DNA of 64,000 nucleotides from Nocardioides sp. dk884 (GTDB lineage: Bacteria; Actinomycetota; Actinomycetes; Propionibacteriales; Nocardioidaceae), in NCBI RefSeq assembly GCF_009557055.1, contig NZ_CP045649.1:186001-250000 (forward strand), read 5' to 3'. The notes below the pieces were generated by a model. It did no database searches, was not told the DNA's origin, and saw nothing but the letters and a program-made list of their open reading frames with translations. Of the stretch, positions 1 to 8,491 are shown in pieces. A program made the position numbers and the translations under genes. Within the stretch, counting starts at the first letter, position 1; each line of letters begins with the position of its first letter.

Positions 1-1171
1 AGTTGCCGCGCGCGTCGCCGAGCACCATCACGATGGTGCTCGGGTCGAGCTGGTGGCCGCAGGAGCGCCAGAACTGCTGGAAGGTGCGGCCGTAGTCGGA
101 GTGCCCGTCGAGATGTACGCCGAGGCGGTGCGCGTCGATGTGCGCCGCGGTCCGCCGCAGGTCGGTGCTGTCGTGCAGCAGGTCGCTGACCTCGTCCGGG
201 CCGTCGACGAAGACGAAGCTGCGCACCGAGTGGAACCTGCGGTGCAACCCGTGGGCGAGGGAGAGGGTGAAGCGCGCGAAGGAGGCCACCGAGCCCGAGA
301 TGTCCGCGAGCACCACCAGTCCCGGCTTCGGTGGACGGCGTGGATGGAAGGCCGGGCGGGCCGGCACGCCTCCGGTCGCCATCGACGCGCGCAATGTCCT
401 GCGGATGTCGAGGCGACCGTCGGGCGGGCGGGCCGCCGCGTGCGCGAGCCGCCTCTCGAGCCGCGAGGGCAGGGTGTCCATGACCGACGACAGCCGGAGG
501 ATGTCCTGGGTCGAGGCGGTGAGGAAGTCGACGTCCTCGGGCAGGCCTGCGCGTACGGCGTCGGCGACGGAGCTCGCTCCGCGGTCGTGCACCAGGCGGC
601 GGCGCACCTCCGTCTCGATCGCCTGGCGCAGCACCTCGAGGCGGCGGTCGACCTCGTCGCGCCAGAGTCGCGCCCTCAGCGAGGAGAGGGGGTCGTGGTC
701 GCTGCGCGGGAGCTCGCCCTCGAGCTCGTCGCGGAGCCGGTCGGGACCGACGGCACGGTAGGCCTTCATCACATGGACGTTGCCGGCGACGGGCGCGCCC
801 GGCTGGATCGTGACGTGACGCTCGACGAGCTCGTGGGCGGCGACCGTGGTGGCGACGGCGTCGCGGCGGGACAGGGCGGTGCGGGCGAACTCGCGCAGCG
901 AGTCCTGGTCCAGGCCGCGCAGGTGGCGGGCGACCACGTCCGAGCCGTCGGTCCCGGCGGTCTCCGCCGCGGTGTCGGCGAACAGCGGCGCGATGCTGGC
1001 CAGCGCCCGCCGCGCCTCGTCGTCTTTGACCAGCACCATCTCGAGGGCGAGCATCGCCCGCTCGGCGCCGACGACGGCGAGGGCGGCGTAGGTGTCTCGG
1101 ATCTCCTCGGTCGACACCGGGACGCCGATCGACCGCAGGTGCTGCGCGAGCCCGAGCACGTCGTAGGACAT
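1..1171 (-). CDS. VWA domain protein, CoxE-like (3' end outside window)
   Basis: Reading from an ATG at 1171 the frame stays open for 390 codons to the window edge, so the C-terminus is missing. The opening residues (MSYDVLGLAQHLRSIGV) and the helical N-terminal half resemble CoxE-type proteins. About residue 290 there is a MIDAS-like DISGS motif inside ADISGSV, and the visible end, MVLGDARGN, is typical of the CoxE von Willebrand A fold. In this family the protein works with a MoxR AAA+ ATPase to mature or remodel metalloenzymes. Such an ATPase lies at 3405-4268 on the same strand, but an MFS gene and an opposite-strand hydrolase gene separate them. The start is only 18 bp from the divergent hydrolase start. 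The family is clear; the client protein is unknown. Confidence 0.85.
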   Translation of the reverse strand, partial: MSYDVLGLAQHLRSIGVPVSTEEIRDTYAALAVVGAERAMLALEMVLVKDDEARRALASIAPLFADTAAETAGTDGSDVVARHLRGLDQDSLREFARTALSRRDAVATTVAAHELVERHVTIQPGAPVAGNVHVMKAYRAVGPDRLRDELEGELPRSDHDPLSSLRARLWRDEVDRRLEVLRQAIETEVRRRLVHDRGASSVADAVRAGLPEDVDFLTASTQDILRLSSVMDTLPSRLERRLAHAAARPPDGRLDIRRTLRASMATGGVPARPAFHPRRPPKPGLVVLADISGSVASFARFTLSLAHGLHRRFHSVRSFVFVDGPDEVSDLLHDSTDLRRTAAHIDAHRLGVHLDGHSDYGRTFQQFWRSCGHQLDPSTIVMVLGDARGN

Positions 1172-1189
1172 AATAAGGTAGATGATAGT

Positions 1190-1864
1190 GTGAATTGCAT
1201 GCACAAGCCACCCGTCATCTTCGTGCACGGCCTGGGCAGCACCTACGCCGCCAACTGGGTCCGGTCGGGCTGGGCCGACCTGGTGGCGGCCGAGGGGCGC
1301 ACGCCGCTCGGCCACGACATGGCCGGCCACGGCGACGCGCCGCTGCTCGAGCCTCCGGACGACACCGGACCGGGCCGGCTGTGCCGGCAGATCGAGGAGT
1401 CGGGCGGGCCGGCGGACGTCGTCGGGTTCTCCGCCGGCTCCGTGCTCGCGCTGACCGCCGCGGTGCAGCGGCCCGACATCTTCCACCGCCTGGTCCTGAT
1501 GGGCACCGGCGACCGGTCCTACCTGCTCACCCTCGAGCAGAAGCGGGCGAGCCTCGCGGCCGGGATGGACAGCCCGACGATGGCCGGCGTGCGCTTGGCC
1601 GCCGAGCGCGCCGGCAACGACTTCGCGCAGGTACTGGAGTCCTCGCATCACACCCATCCGGTCCCGTCGTTCGAGGAGATGTCGGTTGTGAGGTGTCCGG
1701 TGCTGATCGTGCTCGGCGAGGACGACTTCGTGGGTCCGGCCGACCGGCTCCTCGACGCTCTTCCGGACGCGCGCCTCGTCAGCCTGCGGCGCACCGACCA
1801 CTTCTCCACCACGCAGCGCTTCGAGGCGCAGGAGGCCGTCCTGAAGTTCCTGGCCGAGGACTGA
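1190..1864 (+). CDS. Alpha/beta-fold hydrolase (paralogue of the one at 11051-11716)
   Basis: A 224-residue single-domain alpha/beta hydrolase. The oxyanion-side HG is in PPVIFVHGLGS, the nucleophile is Ser81 in GFSAGS, the acid is in GEDDFVG and the base is the His of RTDHF. I chose GTG 1190 over ATG 1199 because it gives exactly the same N-terminal length as the paralogue (14 residues to the HG motif in both); an AAGG lies 11 bases upstream. The two paralogues also share SAGSVL and a RxAAERAGND stretch. Likely cytosolic esterase, thioesterase or C-C hydrolase; the substrate cannot be read from sequence. It is wedged between divergent and convergent genes, so it is probably transcribed alone. 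Confidence 0.85.
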   Translation: MNCMHKPPVIFVHGLGSTYAANWVRSGWADLVAAEGRTPLGHDMAGHGDAPLLEPPDDTGPGRLCRQIEESGGPADVVGFSAGSVLALTAAVQRPDIFHRLVLMGTGDRSYLLTLEQKRASLAAGMDSPTMAGVRLAAERAGNDFAQVLESSHHTHPVPSFEEMSVVRCPVLIVLGEDDFVGPADRLLDALPDARLVSLRRTDHFSTTQRFEAQEAVLKFLAED

Positions 1865-1874
1865 GCGCCGAGAC

Positions 1875-3350
1875 TCAGAGCGCGCGCGGGTCGGCCTGGC
1901 GGGGGATCCTCAGCGCGACCAGCAGCGCGAGCACGCTGGCGCCGAAGCAGATCCAGAACAGGGTCCGGAACGCCGTCCACTCGGGCATCTCGTGCCCGTC
2001 GATGTCGATGACCTGCATCGCCAGGATCGTGCTGCCGGCGGCGCTCGCCAGCGAGGAGCCAAGCGCGCGGAAGAGGGTGTTGAGCCCGTTCGCGGCCGCG
2101 ATCTCCGAGCTCGGCGTGTTCGCCGTGATCAGCGCCGGCATCGCGGCGTAGGCGATGGCCGTGCCGGCGCCGATCACGCCGGTGGCGGCGGCGATCATCC
2201 AGATCTCGGCAGAGAAGAACACCCGTGCCAGCCAGCCCAGCGCGACGATGCCCGCACCGAGGGCCAGCGTGTAGTGCGCTCCCCATCCGATGATCAATCG
2301 GGCCGAGAGCGGGGTGAGCAGCAGCATCGCGATCGCCATCGGCAGCATCGTGAGCGCCCCGCCCATCGTCGAGGCCCCGAACCCGTAGCCGGTCGCCTCC
2401 GGCGCCTCGACGTACGTCGTGGTGGCGATCAGGGAGGCGAACAATGCGGCGCCGAACAGCAGCGAGGACAGGTTCGTCAGCACGATCGGCTTGCGGCGCA
2501 GCGCGACGAGGTCGACCAGCGGGTCGGTGACCCGCCGCTGGCTCCGCACGAACACCGTCGTGAGCGCTGCGGAGACGAGGAGCAGCCCGATCGTCCAGGG
2601 ATCGCCCCATCCCCACGTCGGCGCCTGTGCAAGGGGGAGCAGCAAGGTGACGAGCGCGCCGCTCAGCGTCACGACGCCCATGACGTGCACCCGGCCGCCG
2701 GTGCGCGACGGCGCCTCCGGGACGACCAGCAGGATCCCGACGAAGGAGAGTGCCCCCACGGCCGCGGCGATCCAGAAGAGGTGGTGGAAGTCGGAGTGCT
2801 CCCCGAAGATGCCGCCCAACGGCATACCGAGCGCCGATCCGATGCCGATCGTGGCGCTGATGAACGCCATCGCGCCGGGCCGCTTGTCGTGGGGCAGCAG
2901 TGCCGCGCACAGGCTGATGCCGAGCGAGATGGTCGCACCCGCCGCGCCCTGGATCGCGCGGGCGACCAGCAGCACCGCCAGGTTGTCGCCGGCGAGCGCG
3001 CCCAGCACGGATCCGGCGACGAGGATCGCGATCGAGATCAGCAGCATCCGACGCTTGCCGAACATGTCGCCCAGGCGGCCGAACAGCGGGATCGAGACCG
3101 CGGAGGCGATCAGGGTGACGGTGAGCAGCCAGGTGACCTCGCTCGCCGTCGCGTCGAGCTGGGCGGGAAGGACGCCGAGCAGCGGCACCAGGACGGTCTG
3201 GGTCAGTGCGACGGTGAGGCTGGCGCCGCCGATGAGTGCCACCTCGAGGCGGGCCCGCCCCGGGGAGGTGTGGCGGGCGATGTCCTCCTCCGGGGCCAGT
3301 GGGGCCTGCGGATCGTGGGCGAGCGGCACGGCACGTACTCCTTCGGGCAA
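1875..3350 (-). CDS. MFS transporter, DHA2-like (about 14 TM)
   Basis: A 491-residue membrane protein with hydrophobic segments from residue 35 to the end and a major-facilitator motif A (RLGDMFGKRRM) after the second helix. Length and layout fit the DHA2 drug:proton antiporters. The hydrophilic N-terminus of about 30 residues is cytoplasmic. It follows the MoxR ATPase gene by 54 bp on the same strand and may be cotranscribed with it. In a catabolic island it could export a toxic intermediate or import substrate; direction is not readable. It ends 11 bp from the convergent hydrolase stop. Confidence 0.88.
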   Translation of the reverse strand: MPEGVRAVPLAHDPQAPLAPEEDIARHTSPGRARLEVALIGGASLTVALTQTVLVPLLGVLPAQLDATASEVTWLLTVTLIASAVSIPLFGRLGDMFGKRRMLLISIAILVAGSVLGALAGDNLAVLLVARAIQGAAGATISLGISLCAALLPHDKRPGAMAFISATIGIGSALGMPLGGIFGEHSDFHHLFWIAAAVGALSFVGILLVVPEAPSRTGGRVHVMGVVTLSGALVTLLLPLAQAPTWGWGDPWTIGLLLVSAALTTVFVRSQRRVTDPLVDLVALRRKPIVLTNLSSLLFGAALFASLIATTTYVEAPEATGYGFGASTMGGALTMLPMAIAMLLLTPLSARLIIGWGAHYTLALGAGIVALGWLARVFFSAEIWMIAAATGVIGAGTAIAYAAMPALITANTPSSEIAAANGLNTLFRALGSSLASAAGSTILAMQVIDIDGHEMPEWTAFRTLFWICFGASVLALLVALRIPRQADPRAL

Positions 3351-3404
3351 CGGCCCGGCGTGGTGGCGCGGGGGTCTGACGCGGTGAGGGTCAGGAAGGG
3401 ACTG

Positions 3405-4268
3405 TCAGGCCCTGGCGAGCTCGGTCAGCGCGAGCTCGATGTCGCTCTGGCTCTTGAGTAGGAGCGGGAGCGCCTGCCTGATCGCCTCGAGGTCGATCTG
3501 CTCCTTCGGCAGCACCAGCAGTGACTGCGCCCAGTCGAGCGTCTCGGCAACCGACGGCTTCTTGCGCAGGTCCAGCGAGCGCAACGTCGCGACGGCGGTG
3601 GCCACCTGCTCGGCCATCTCGGCGCGGAGCCCGGGCACGTCGTTCATCACGATGTCCCGCTCGCGCTGCGGGTCCGGGTAGTCCAGGTGCAGGTAGAGGC
3701 AGCGGCGGCGAAGTGCCTCCGAGAGCTCGCGGGTGTTGTTGGACGTGAGGATGACCGGGCTGATCTGCCGGGCGGTGATGGTGCCGAGCTCGGGCACCGT
3801 GACCTGACGCTCGGCCATGAACTCCAGCAGGAGTGCCTCCGCCTCCACGCTGAGGCGGTCGACCTCATCGACGAGGAGGATCACGTCGTCGTCGGCGCGC
3901 AGGGCATCGAGCAGGGGGCGCACGAGGAGGTACTCCTCGGCGTACACGTCGTGGACCGTGGCCTCGTCGTGGTCGCCGCGACCGGACTGGATGGCGAGGA
4001 GCTGCTTGCGGTAGTCCCACTCGTAGAGCGCCCGCGACTCATCGATCGCCTCGTGGCACTGGAGTCGGATGATCCGGGCGCCGGTCGCGGCCGCGAGTGC
4101 CTTGGCGAGTGCCGTCTTCCCGGTGCCTGCCGGCCCCTCGGCGAGCAGTGGGCGGCCCAGGCGGGTCGCGAGAAGCACCGCCGTGGAGGTCTCCTCGTTC
4201 GGCAGGTAGCCGGTTGCGCGCAGGGCGTCGCCGACCTCCTCGACGCTCATGAAGGGCTTGGCTGGCAT
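3405..4268 (-). CDS. MoxR-family AAA+ ATPase (CoxD-like)
   Basis: A 287-residue ATPase. The Walker A motif is EGPAGTGKTALAKAL near residue 43, Walker B is ILLVDEVDR, and sensor 1 is the Asn pair in ILTSNNTRE, followed by an arginine-rich RRRCLYLHL stretch. These are the MoxR/CoxD signatures. MoxR ATPases act with VWA partners as chaperones for metal cofactor insertion; the partner here is most likely the CoxE-like protein ending the window at its left edge. The start has a spaced GGGAG upstream. The gene is divergent from the acyl-CoA dehydrogenase pair, with a 93-bp AT-rich shared promoter region. Confidence 0.9.
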   Translation of the reverse strand: MPAKPFMSVEEVGDALRATGYLPNEETSTAVLLATRLGRPLLAEGPAGTGKTALAKALAAATGARIIRLQCHEAIDESRALYEWDYRKQLLAIQSGRGDHDEATVHDVYAEEYLLVRPLLDALRADDDVILLVDEVDRLSVEAEALLLEFMAERQVTVPELGTITARQISPVILTSNNTRELSEALRRRCLYLHLDYPDPQRERDIVMNDVPGLRAEMAEQVATAVATLRSLDLRKKPSVAETLDWAQSLLVLPKEQIDLEAIRQALPLLLKSQSDIELALTELARA

Positions 4269-4280
4269 CGACTCTCCCTG

Positions 4281-4296
4281 ATACAGTCCATACAGT
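4281..4296. promoter_or_regulatory. Direct repeat ATACAGT x2 in divergent promoter region
   Basis: Two exact copies of ATACAGT with a 9-base period lie in the AT-rich 4269-4361 gap between moxR-like and the acyl-CoA dehydrogenase operon. AT-rich bases (AAGATAATTAGTA) continue just downstream. It could be an operator for either direction; no regulator can be assigned. Confidence 0.3.
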
Positions 4297-4361
4297 AAGA
4301 TAATTAGTACGTTAGCAGTCGCGTCGTCACGGCGCCACGGCGTTCACACCAGGAGGCCTCG

Positions 4362-5492
4362 ATGCAGCTCGACCTCAACGACGACCAGAAGACGTTCCAG
4401 CAGACCGCTCGGCGAGCGATCGAGAAGGAGATGCCCCTCAGCAGGATCCGCGAGATGGTCGAGGTCGGCGCGACCTTCGATCGTCGCTGGTGGCAGTCGG
4501 GCGCCGAGCTCGGCTGGGCCGCGATGCTCGTGCCCGAGGAGCTCGACGGCGGCACCATCTCGGGCGACGGTCTGTGCGACCTCGCGATCGTCGCCGAGGA
4601 GTTCGGTCGCGGTGTCGTGCCGGGGCCGCTCCAGGCGGTGAACACGGTGATCGCCGGCCTGGTCGAGGTCGTCGGCGAGCAGGAGCGCCACGCCGAGACC
4701 ATCGGTGGGCTCTTCTCCGGCGAGCTCATCGCCAGCTGGGCGGTCTACGAGCCCGGCAGGGAGTGGGACCCGCTCAACCCGAGCGTGGTGGCCAAGGTCA
4801 ACGGCGACAGCATCGTCATCGACGGCGTGAAGGACCGCGTCGAGCACGCCACGTCGGCAGACCTCTTCCTGGTCACCGCCTCCGGTCCGGAGGGCGTCAT
4901 CCAGGTGCTGGTGCCTGCGGACGCTGCCGGGGTCACCGTCACCCGGCAGGACGGTGTCGACCTCGCCCGTCCCTTCGGCGAGGTGAGGTTCGAGAACGTC
5001 GAGGTCGCCGCGGCGAACCAGGTCGGCACGAGCTCCACCACCCCCGCGGTGGTGGAGCGACAGTTCCAGGTGGCCGTCGCCCTCCAGTGTGCCGAGACGG
5101 CCGGCGTCGTGGGCCGCGCGTTCGAGATGTCCTGCGAGTGGGCCTTCGACAGGTACTCCTTCGGTCGCCCGCTCGCGTCGTACCAGGCGCTCAAGCACCG
5201 GTGGGCCGACCAGAAGACCTGGCTCGAGGCGATCCTCGCGACCACCGACGCGGCGGTCGAGGCCGTCAGTCGGCGCTCCTCCAACTCGGCCGAGCTCGTC
5301 AGCGTCGCGGCCAACTATGTCGGTGACAAGTCCACCGAGATCATCCAGGACATCGTCCAGCTCTTCGGTGGCATCGCGATCACCTACGAGCACGACATCC
5401 ACTTCTACTTGCGCAGGGCCACCATCAACAAGCACCTCTACGGCACGCCGACCGAGCACCGGCGCCGCGTCGCCCAGCTGATCCCCGCCTGA
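4362..5492 (+). CDS. Acyl-CoA dehydrogenase, subunit 1 of a probable heteromeric pair
   Basis: A 376-residue flavoprotein of the acyl-CoA dehydrogenase fold, slightly short for the family. The C-terminal half carries SFGRPLASYQALKHRWAD, a conserved FAD-contact region, and the segment VQLFGGIAITYEHDIHFYLR that marks FadE proteins of the alpha/beta heterotetramer type (for example the cholesterol-pathway FadE28/29 pairs). A strong AGGAGG lies just before the ATG. The next gene, 31 bp on, is a second acyl-CoA dehydrogenase, so the two probably form one enzyme introducing an alpha-beta double bond into a CoA thioester. That pairing is inferred from gene order and family precedent. Confidence 0.88.
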   Translation: MQLDLNDDQKTFQQTARRAIEKEMPLSRIREMVEVGATFDRRWWQSGAELGWAAMLVPEELDGGTISGDGLCDLAIVAEEFGRGVVPGPLQAVNTVIAGLVEVVGEQERHAETIGGLFSGELIASWAVYEPGREWDPLNPSVVAKVNGDSIVIDGVKDRVEHATSADLFLVTASGPEGVIQVLVPADAAGVTVTRQDGVDLARPFGEVRFENVEVAAANQVGTSSTTPAVVERQFQVAVALQCAETAGVVGRAFEMSCEWAFDRYSFGRPLASYQALKHRWADQKTWLEAILATTDAAVEAVSRRSSNSAELVSVAANYVGDKSTEIIQDIVQLFGGIAITYEHDIHFYLRRATINKHLYGTPTEHRRRVAQLIPA

Positions 5493-5523
5493 CCGGCCAC
5501 CGAAGAGTTGAAGGACGAGAGCA

Positions 5524-6762
5524 ATGACGACTGAGACCGTCGAGGAGTTCGAGGCCCGGGCCCGCGCCTGGGCTGCGGAGAACCTGCCCCCGGAAGACCC
5601 TGACAACCCGCCCCACTTCGAGGACGACCTCGAGGACTGGAGCCGTCAGCGTGAGCTGCAGAAGAAGGTGTGGGAGGGCGGCTTCGCCGGCATCTGCTTC
5701 CCGCAGGAGTACGGCGGACTCGGCCTGTCGACCGCCTACCAGGAGGCTTACGGCCGGGCGATCCACGGCTATCAGACCCCGACGCGGCTCAACCTCCCGA
5801 CGTTCGCCATCGTCGCGCCGGTCATCCTCGACCACGGCACCGAGGAGCAGAAGCAGAAGTACGTCCGCGGGGCGCTCATGGGCGACGTCATCTTGTCGCA
5901 GTTCTTCTCCGAGCCCAAGGGCGGCAGCGACCTGGCCGGCGTGATCACCCGCGCCGAGCGCGACGGCGACACCTGGGTGCTGAACGGCAACAAGATCTGG
6001 TCGACGGCGGCGTACGGCGCCGACTACGGCATCTGCCTGGCGCGCACCGACTGGGACGCACCGAAGCACCGCGGCCTGTCGATGTTCATGGTGCCGATCA
6101 AGGAGCAGGCCGGATTCACGCTCAACCGGATCCGGATGGTCACGGCCGACTCCGACTTCTGCGAGGAGTTCTTCGAGGACCTGGTCCTGCCTGCGGACGC
6201 GCTCGTCGGCGAGGTGAACGACGGCTGGACGGTCGCCTCGCGACAGCTGGTCTACGAACGCACCGCTGTCGGGGGCGGGTCGCAGTACACGCAGGGTCCG
6301 CGCATGCCGCGGCCGCAGAACCACGACGTCCAGTCGCCGGCCGAGCTGGCGAAGAGCCTGGGCAAGCAGGACGACCCCTATGTGCAGGACCGGGTGGGGC
6401 TGGCCCACACCTACGAGGTGATCCACGGGCAGATCAACCACCGGGTCGGCCAGGCGATGCGCCGGGGCGCCCTGCCGCCGCCGGCCGCCTCGATCATGCG
6501 CCTGTTCCACGCGGAGAGCATGTGGACCACCCGCGACGTGATGATGGACGTCGCCGGGGGACTGGCGGTCGCTCCGAACGGTCACTACGCCGGCGCGATC
6601 ACGAACGGGGTCGAGGACTACCTGATGCGCCAGAGCGCGTCCCTCGGTGGCGGTTCGACGGAGATGGCCCGCAACCTCATCAGCGAGCGGGTGCTCGGCA
6701 TGCCGCGGGAGTACGCCGCGGACCGCGACGTCCCGTTCCGTGAGGTGCGGCAGGGGCGGTAG
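5524..6762 (+). CDS. Acyl-CoA dehydrogenase, subunit 2 of the pair
   Basis: A 412-residue acyl-CoA dehydrogenase. The N-terminal domain includes FPQEYGGLGLS. The middle domain has the FAD-binding QFFSEPKGGSDLAG and WVLNGNKIWSTAA segments. The C-terminal helices end with ASLGGGSTEMARNLISERVL, the usual position of the FAD/substrate loop. It is longer than subunit 1 and more canonical. The gap to subunit 1 is 31 bp with a weak purine-rich ribosome site. Electrons would go to ETF, which is not encoded here. A strong bidirectional hairpin terminator follows at 6781-6827. Confidence 0.9.
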   Translation: MTTETVEEFEARARAWAAENLPPEDPDNPPHFEDDLEDWSRQRELQKKVWEGGFAGICFPQEYGGLGLSTAYQEAYGRAIHGYQTPTRLNLPTFAIVAPVILDHGTEEQKQKYVRGALMGDVILSQFFSEPKGGSDLAGVITRAERDGDTWVLNGNKIWSTAAYGADYGICLARTDWDAPKHRGLSMFMVPIKEQAGFTLNRIRMVTADSDFCEEFFEDLVLPADALVGEVNDGWTVASRQLVYERTAVGGGSQYTQGPRMPRPQNHDVQSPAELAKSLGKQDDPYVQDRVGLAHTYEVIHGQINHRVGQAMRRGALPPPAASIMRLFHAESMWTTRDVMMDVAGGLAVAPNGHYAGAITNGVEDYLMRQSASLGGGSTEMARNLISERVLGMPREYAADRDVPFREVRQGR

Positions 6763-6780
6763 CGCGCGCAGTCTCACCGC

Positions 6781-6827
6781 AGACGCACGAGAGGGCCCGC
6801 TGCTTGAGCGGGCCCTCTCGTGCGTCT
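6781..6827. terminator. Bidirectional hairpin terminator
   Basis: A perfect 21-bp inverted repeat (AGACGCACGAGAGGGCCCGCT and its complement) with a 5-base loop lies between the convergent acyl-CoA dehydrogenase and CoA-ligase genes. It has no long T tract, as is common in high-GC actinobacteria. Confidence 0.85.
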
Positions 6828-6838
6828 CGGTCGACGGA

Positions 6839-8323
6839 TCAGCTCACGCTGGCGACCAGGTCCTTGCGCAGGATCTTGCCGGTCGGCGTGGCCGGGAGCT
6901 CGGGCAGGAAGTAGACGCGGTCGGGCGTCTTCGAGCCGCGCAGGTGCCCACGCGCGAACGCCTTGATCTCGTCCTCGGTGCAGGTCCTGCCGTCCTTCAC
7001 CACGACGAAGACGGCGATCGCGTTGCCCCACTCCTCGTCGGGGACGCCGGCGACGCAGACCTCGAGCACGGCGTCGTGACGGACCAGCACGTCCTCGATC
7101 TCCGCGGGTGCGATGTTCTCCCCGCCCCGGATGATCGTGTCGTCCGCCCGACCCTCGACGAAGAGGAAGCCCTCCTCATCCAGCCAGCCGCGATCGCGGG
7201 TCGGGAACCAGCCCTCCCCGACGAGCTTGGAGCCCTGCTCCAGGTACTCGCCGGCGACCTGGGCGCCGCGGACGTAGATCTCGCCGGGCGTGTTTGCCGG
7301 GACCTCGTTGCCGGCCGAGTCGCGGATGGTGGCCTCCACGCCGGGAAGCACTCGGCCGACCGAGCCGATCCGGGCGCGTTCCCTCGGATCGGTCGCCGCG
7401 AGTGCCGCACGGTGGTCCTCAGGACCGAGGACCGCGATCGACGATGACGTCTCCGTGAGCCCGTAGGCATTCACGAACCCGGTGGTGGGGAACAGGGCGA
7501 GCGCTGCCTCGAGGACCGTCGGCGGGACCTTGGCGCCGCCGTAGGACAGGCCCTTCAGTGTCGCGGGGCCCTTGCGCCCGGTCTCCTCGAGATGACGCAC
7601 GATGCGGGCGAGCATCGTCGGCACGACCATCGCGTTGGTGATCGCCTCCTCGGTGACGATGTCCACCCAGTCCTCGGCCGTGAATCGGTCGAGGTAGACG
7701 ATGCGCCGCCCGGCGTACAGGTTCGACAGCAGGTTGGCGACCGCCGCGATGTGGTACGGCGGCACTGACACGATCGTCGCGTCCTGCTCGTCGGCGCCGG
7801 CGAACTCCACGGTCTGCATGACGTAGGACGTCAGGTGGTGGTGGCGCAGCACGGCGCTCTTCGGCGCGGCGGTCGTGCCGGAGGTCATCAGCAGCACCGC
7901 GATGTCCTCGATGTCCGCCGGGATGATCGGTGCGTCCGGGTCGGAGAGGATCGCGAGGACGTCGTCGGTGCTGATGACCTCGGTGGCGGCGGGCGCGAGG
8001 GTGCGCGCGCGCTTGGTGTCCTCGGCGATGAGCAGGCCGGTGTGGCGGCGCAGGATCTCCTCGAGCTGCTCGTCGGCGAGCCGGTAGTTCAACGGCAGGA
8101 AGGGCTTGTGGGCGGCGGCCGCGCCGAACAGCGCAATCGCGAACGCGGGGCCGTTGCCACCGAGATAGAGAACCTTCTCCGCGTCCTTCCCGGCGAACAG
8201 CACCCCCGCGGCGGCGGACCGGTCGCGCAGCGCCTGGGCAGTGAGGCCGTCCTGGCGGCGGCCGAGCAGGACGCGCTCGCCCATCCCGCCGGCGGTCATT
8301 TCGAGAAGTGTCAGCAGATCCAC
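6839..8323 (-). CDS. AMP-forming acyl-CoA ligase (class I adenylate-forming)
   Basis: A 494-residue ligase that would activate a carboxylic acid to its CoA thioester via an acyl-adenylate. The P-loop-like A3 motif is LLMTSGTTAAPKS, A5 is NAYGLTETSS, A7 is TRDRGWLDEEG, and the C-terminal A10 catalytic lysine is in TGKILRK. I place the start at GTG 8323, preceded by GAAGGA at a 6-base spacing; the frame stays open far upstream but that part lacks family similarity. It is divergent from the carboxyltransferase gene, with an AT-rich control region between them. The substrate is probably an organic acid from the island's pathway. Confidence 0.9.
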   Translation of the reverse strand: MDLLTLLEMTAGGMGERVLLGRRQDGLTAQALRDRSAAAGVLFAGKDAEKVLYLGGNGPAFAIALFGAAAAHKPFLPLNYRLADEQLEEILRRHTGLLIAEDTKRARTLAPAATEVISTDDVLAILSDPDAPIIPADIEDIAVLLMTSGTTAAPKSAVLRHHHLTSYVMQTVEFAGADEQDATIVSVPPYHIAAVANLLSNLYAGRRIVYLDRFTAEDWVDIVTEEAITNAMVVPTMLARIVRHLEETGRKGPATLKGLSYGGAKVPPTVLEAALALFPTTGFVNAYGLTETSSSIAVLGPEDHRAALAATDPRERARIGSVGRVLPGVEATIRDSAGNEVPANTPGEIYVRGAQVAGEYLEQGSKLVGEGWFPTRDRGWLDEEGFLFVEGRADDTIIRGGENIAPAEIEDVLVRHDAVLEVCVAGVPDEEWGNAIAVFVVVKDGRTCTEDEIKAFARGHLRGSKTPDRVYFLPELPATPTGKILRKDLVASVS

Positions 8324-8491
8324 GATGGGTCCTTCGGTTCGATCGCGGGGATGTCGCCTATAGATTATGCTAATTAAACCGGTTCTGACACCCGTGTGGC
8401 CGAAGTGGTCGAACTCGCCGATGCGTGGCCGGGCCCGCCGGTCGTCGTGTCCGGTCCCCTCGGCCCCGTCTCTCGAGCAGGAGGAAAGCAC

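Noticed and set aside
53..1864. A single 603-residue plus-strand reading frame from 53
   Set aside because: Only its last 224 codons look like protein (alpha/beta hydrolase). The first part is antisense to the VWA gene and has the Arg/Gly/Val-rich make-up of a shadow frame in GC-rich DNA.
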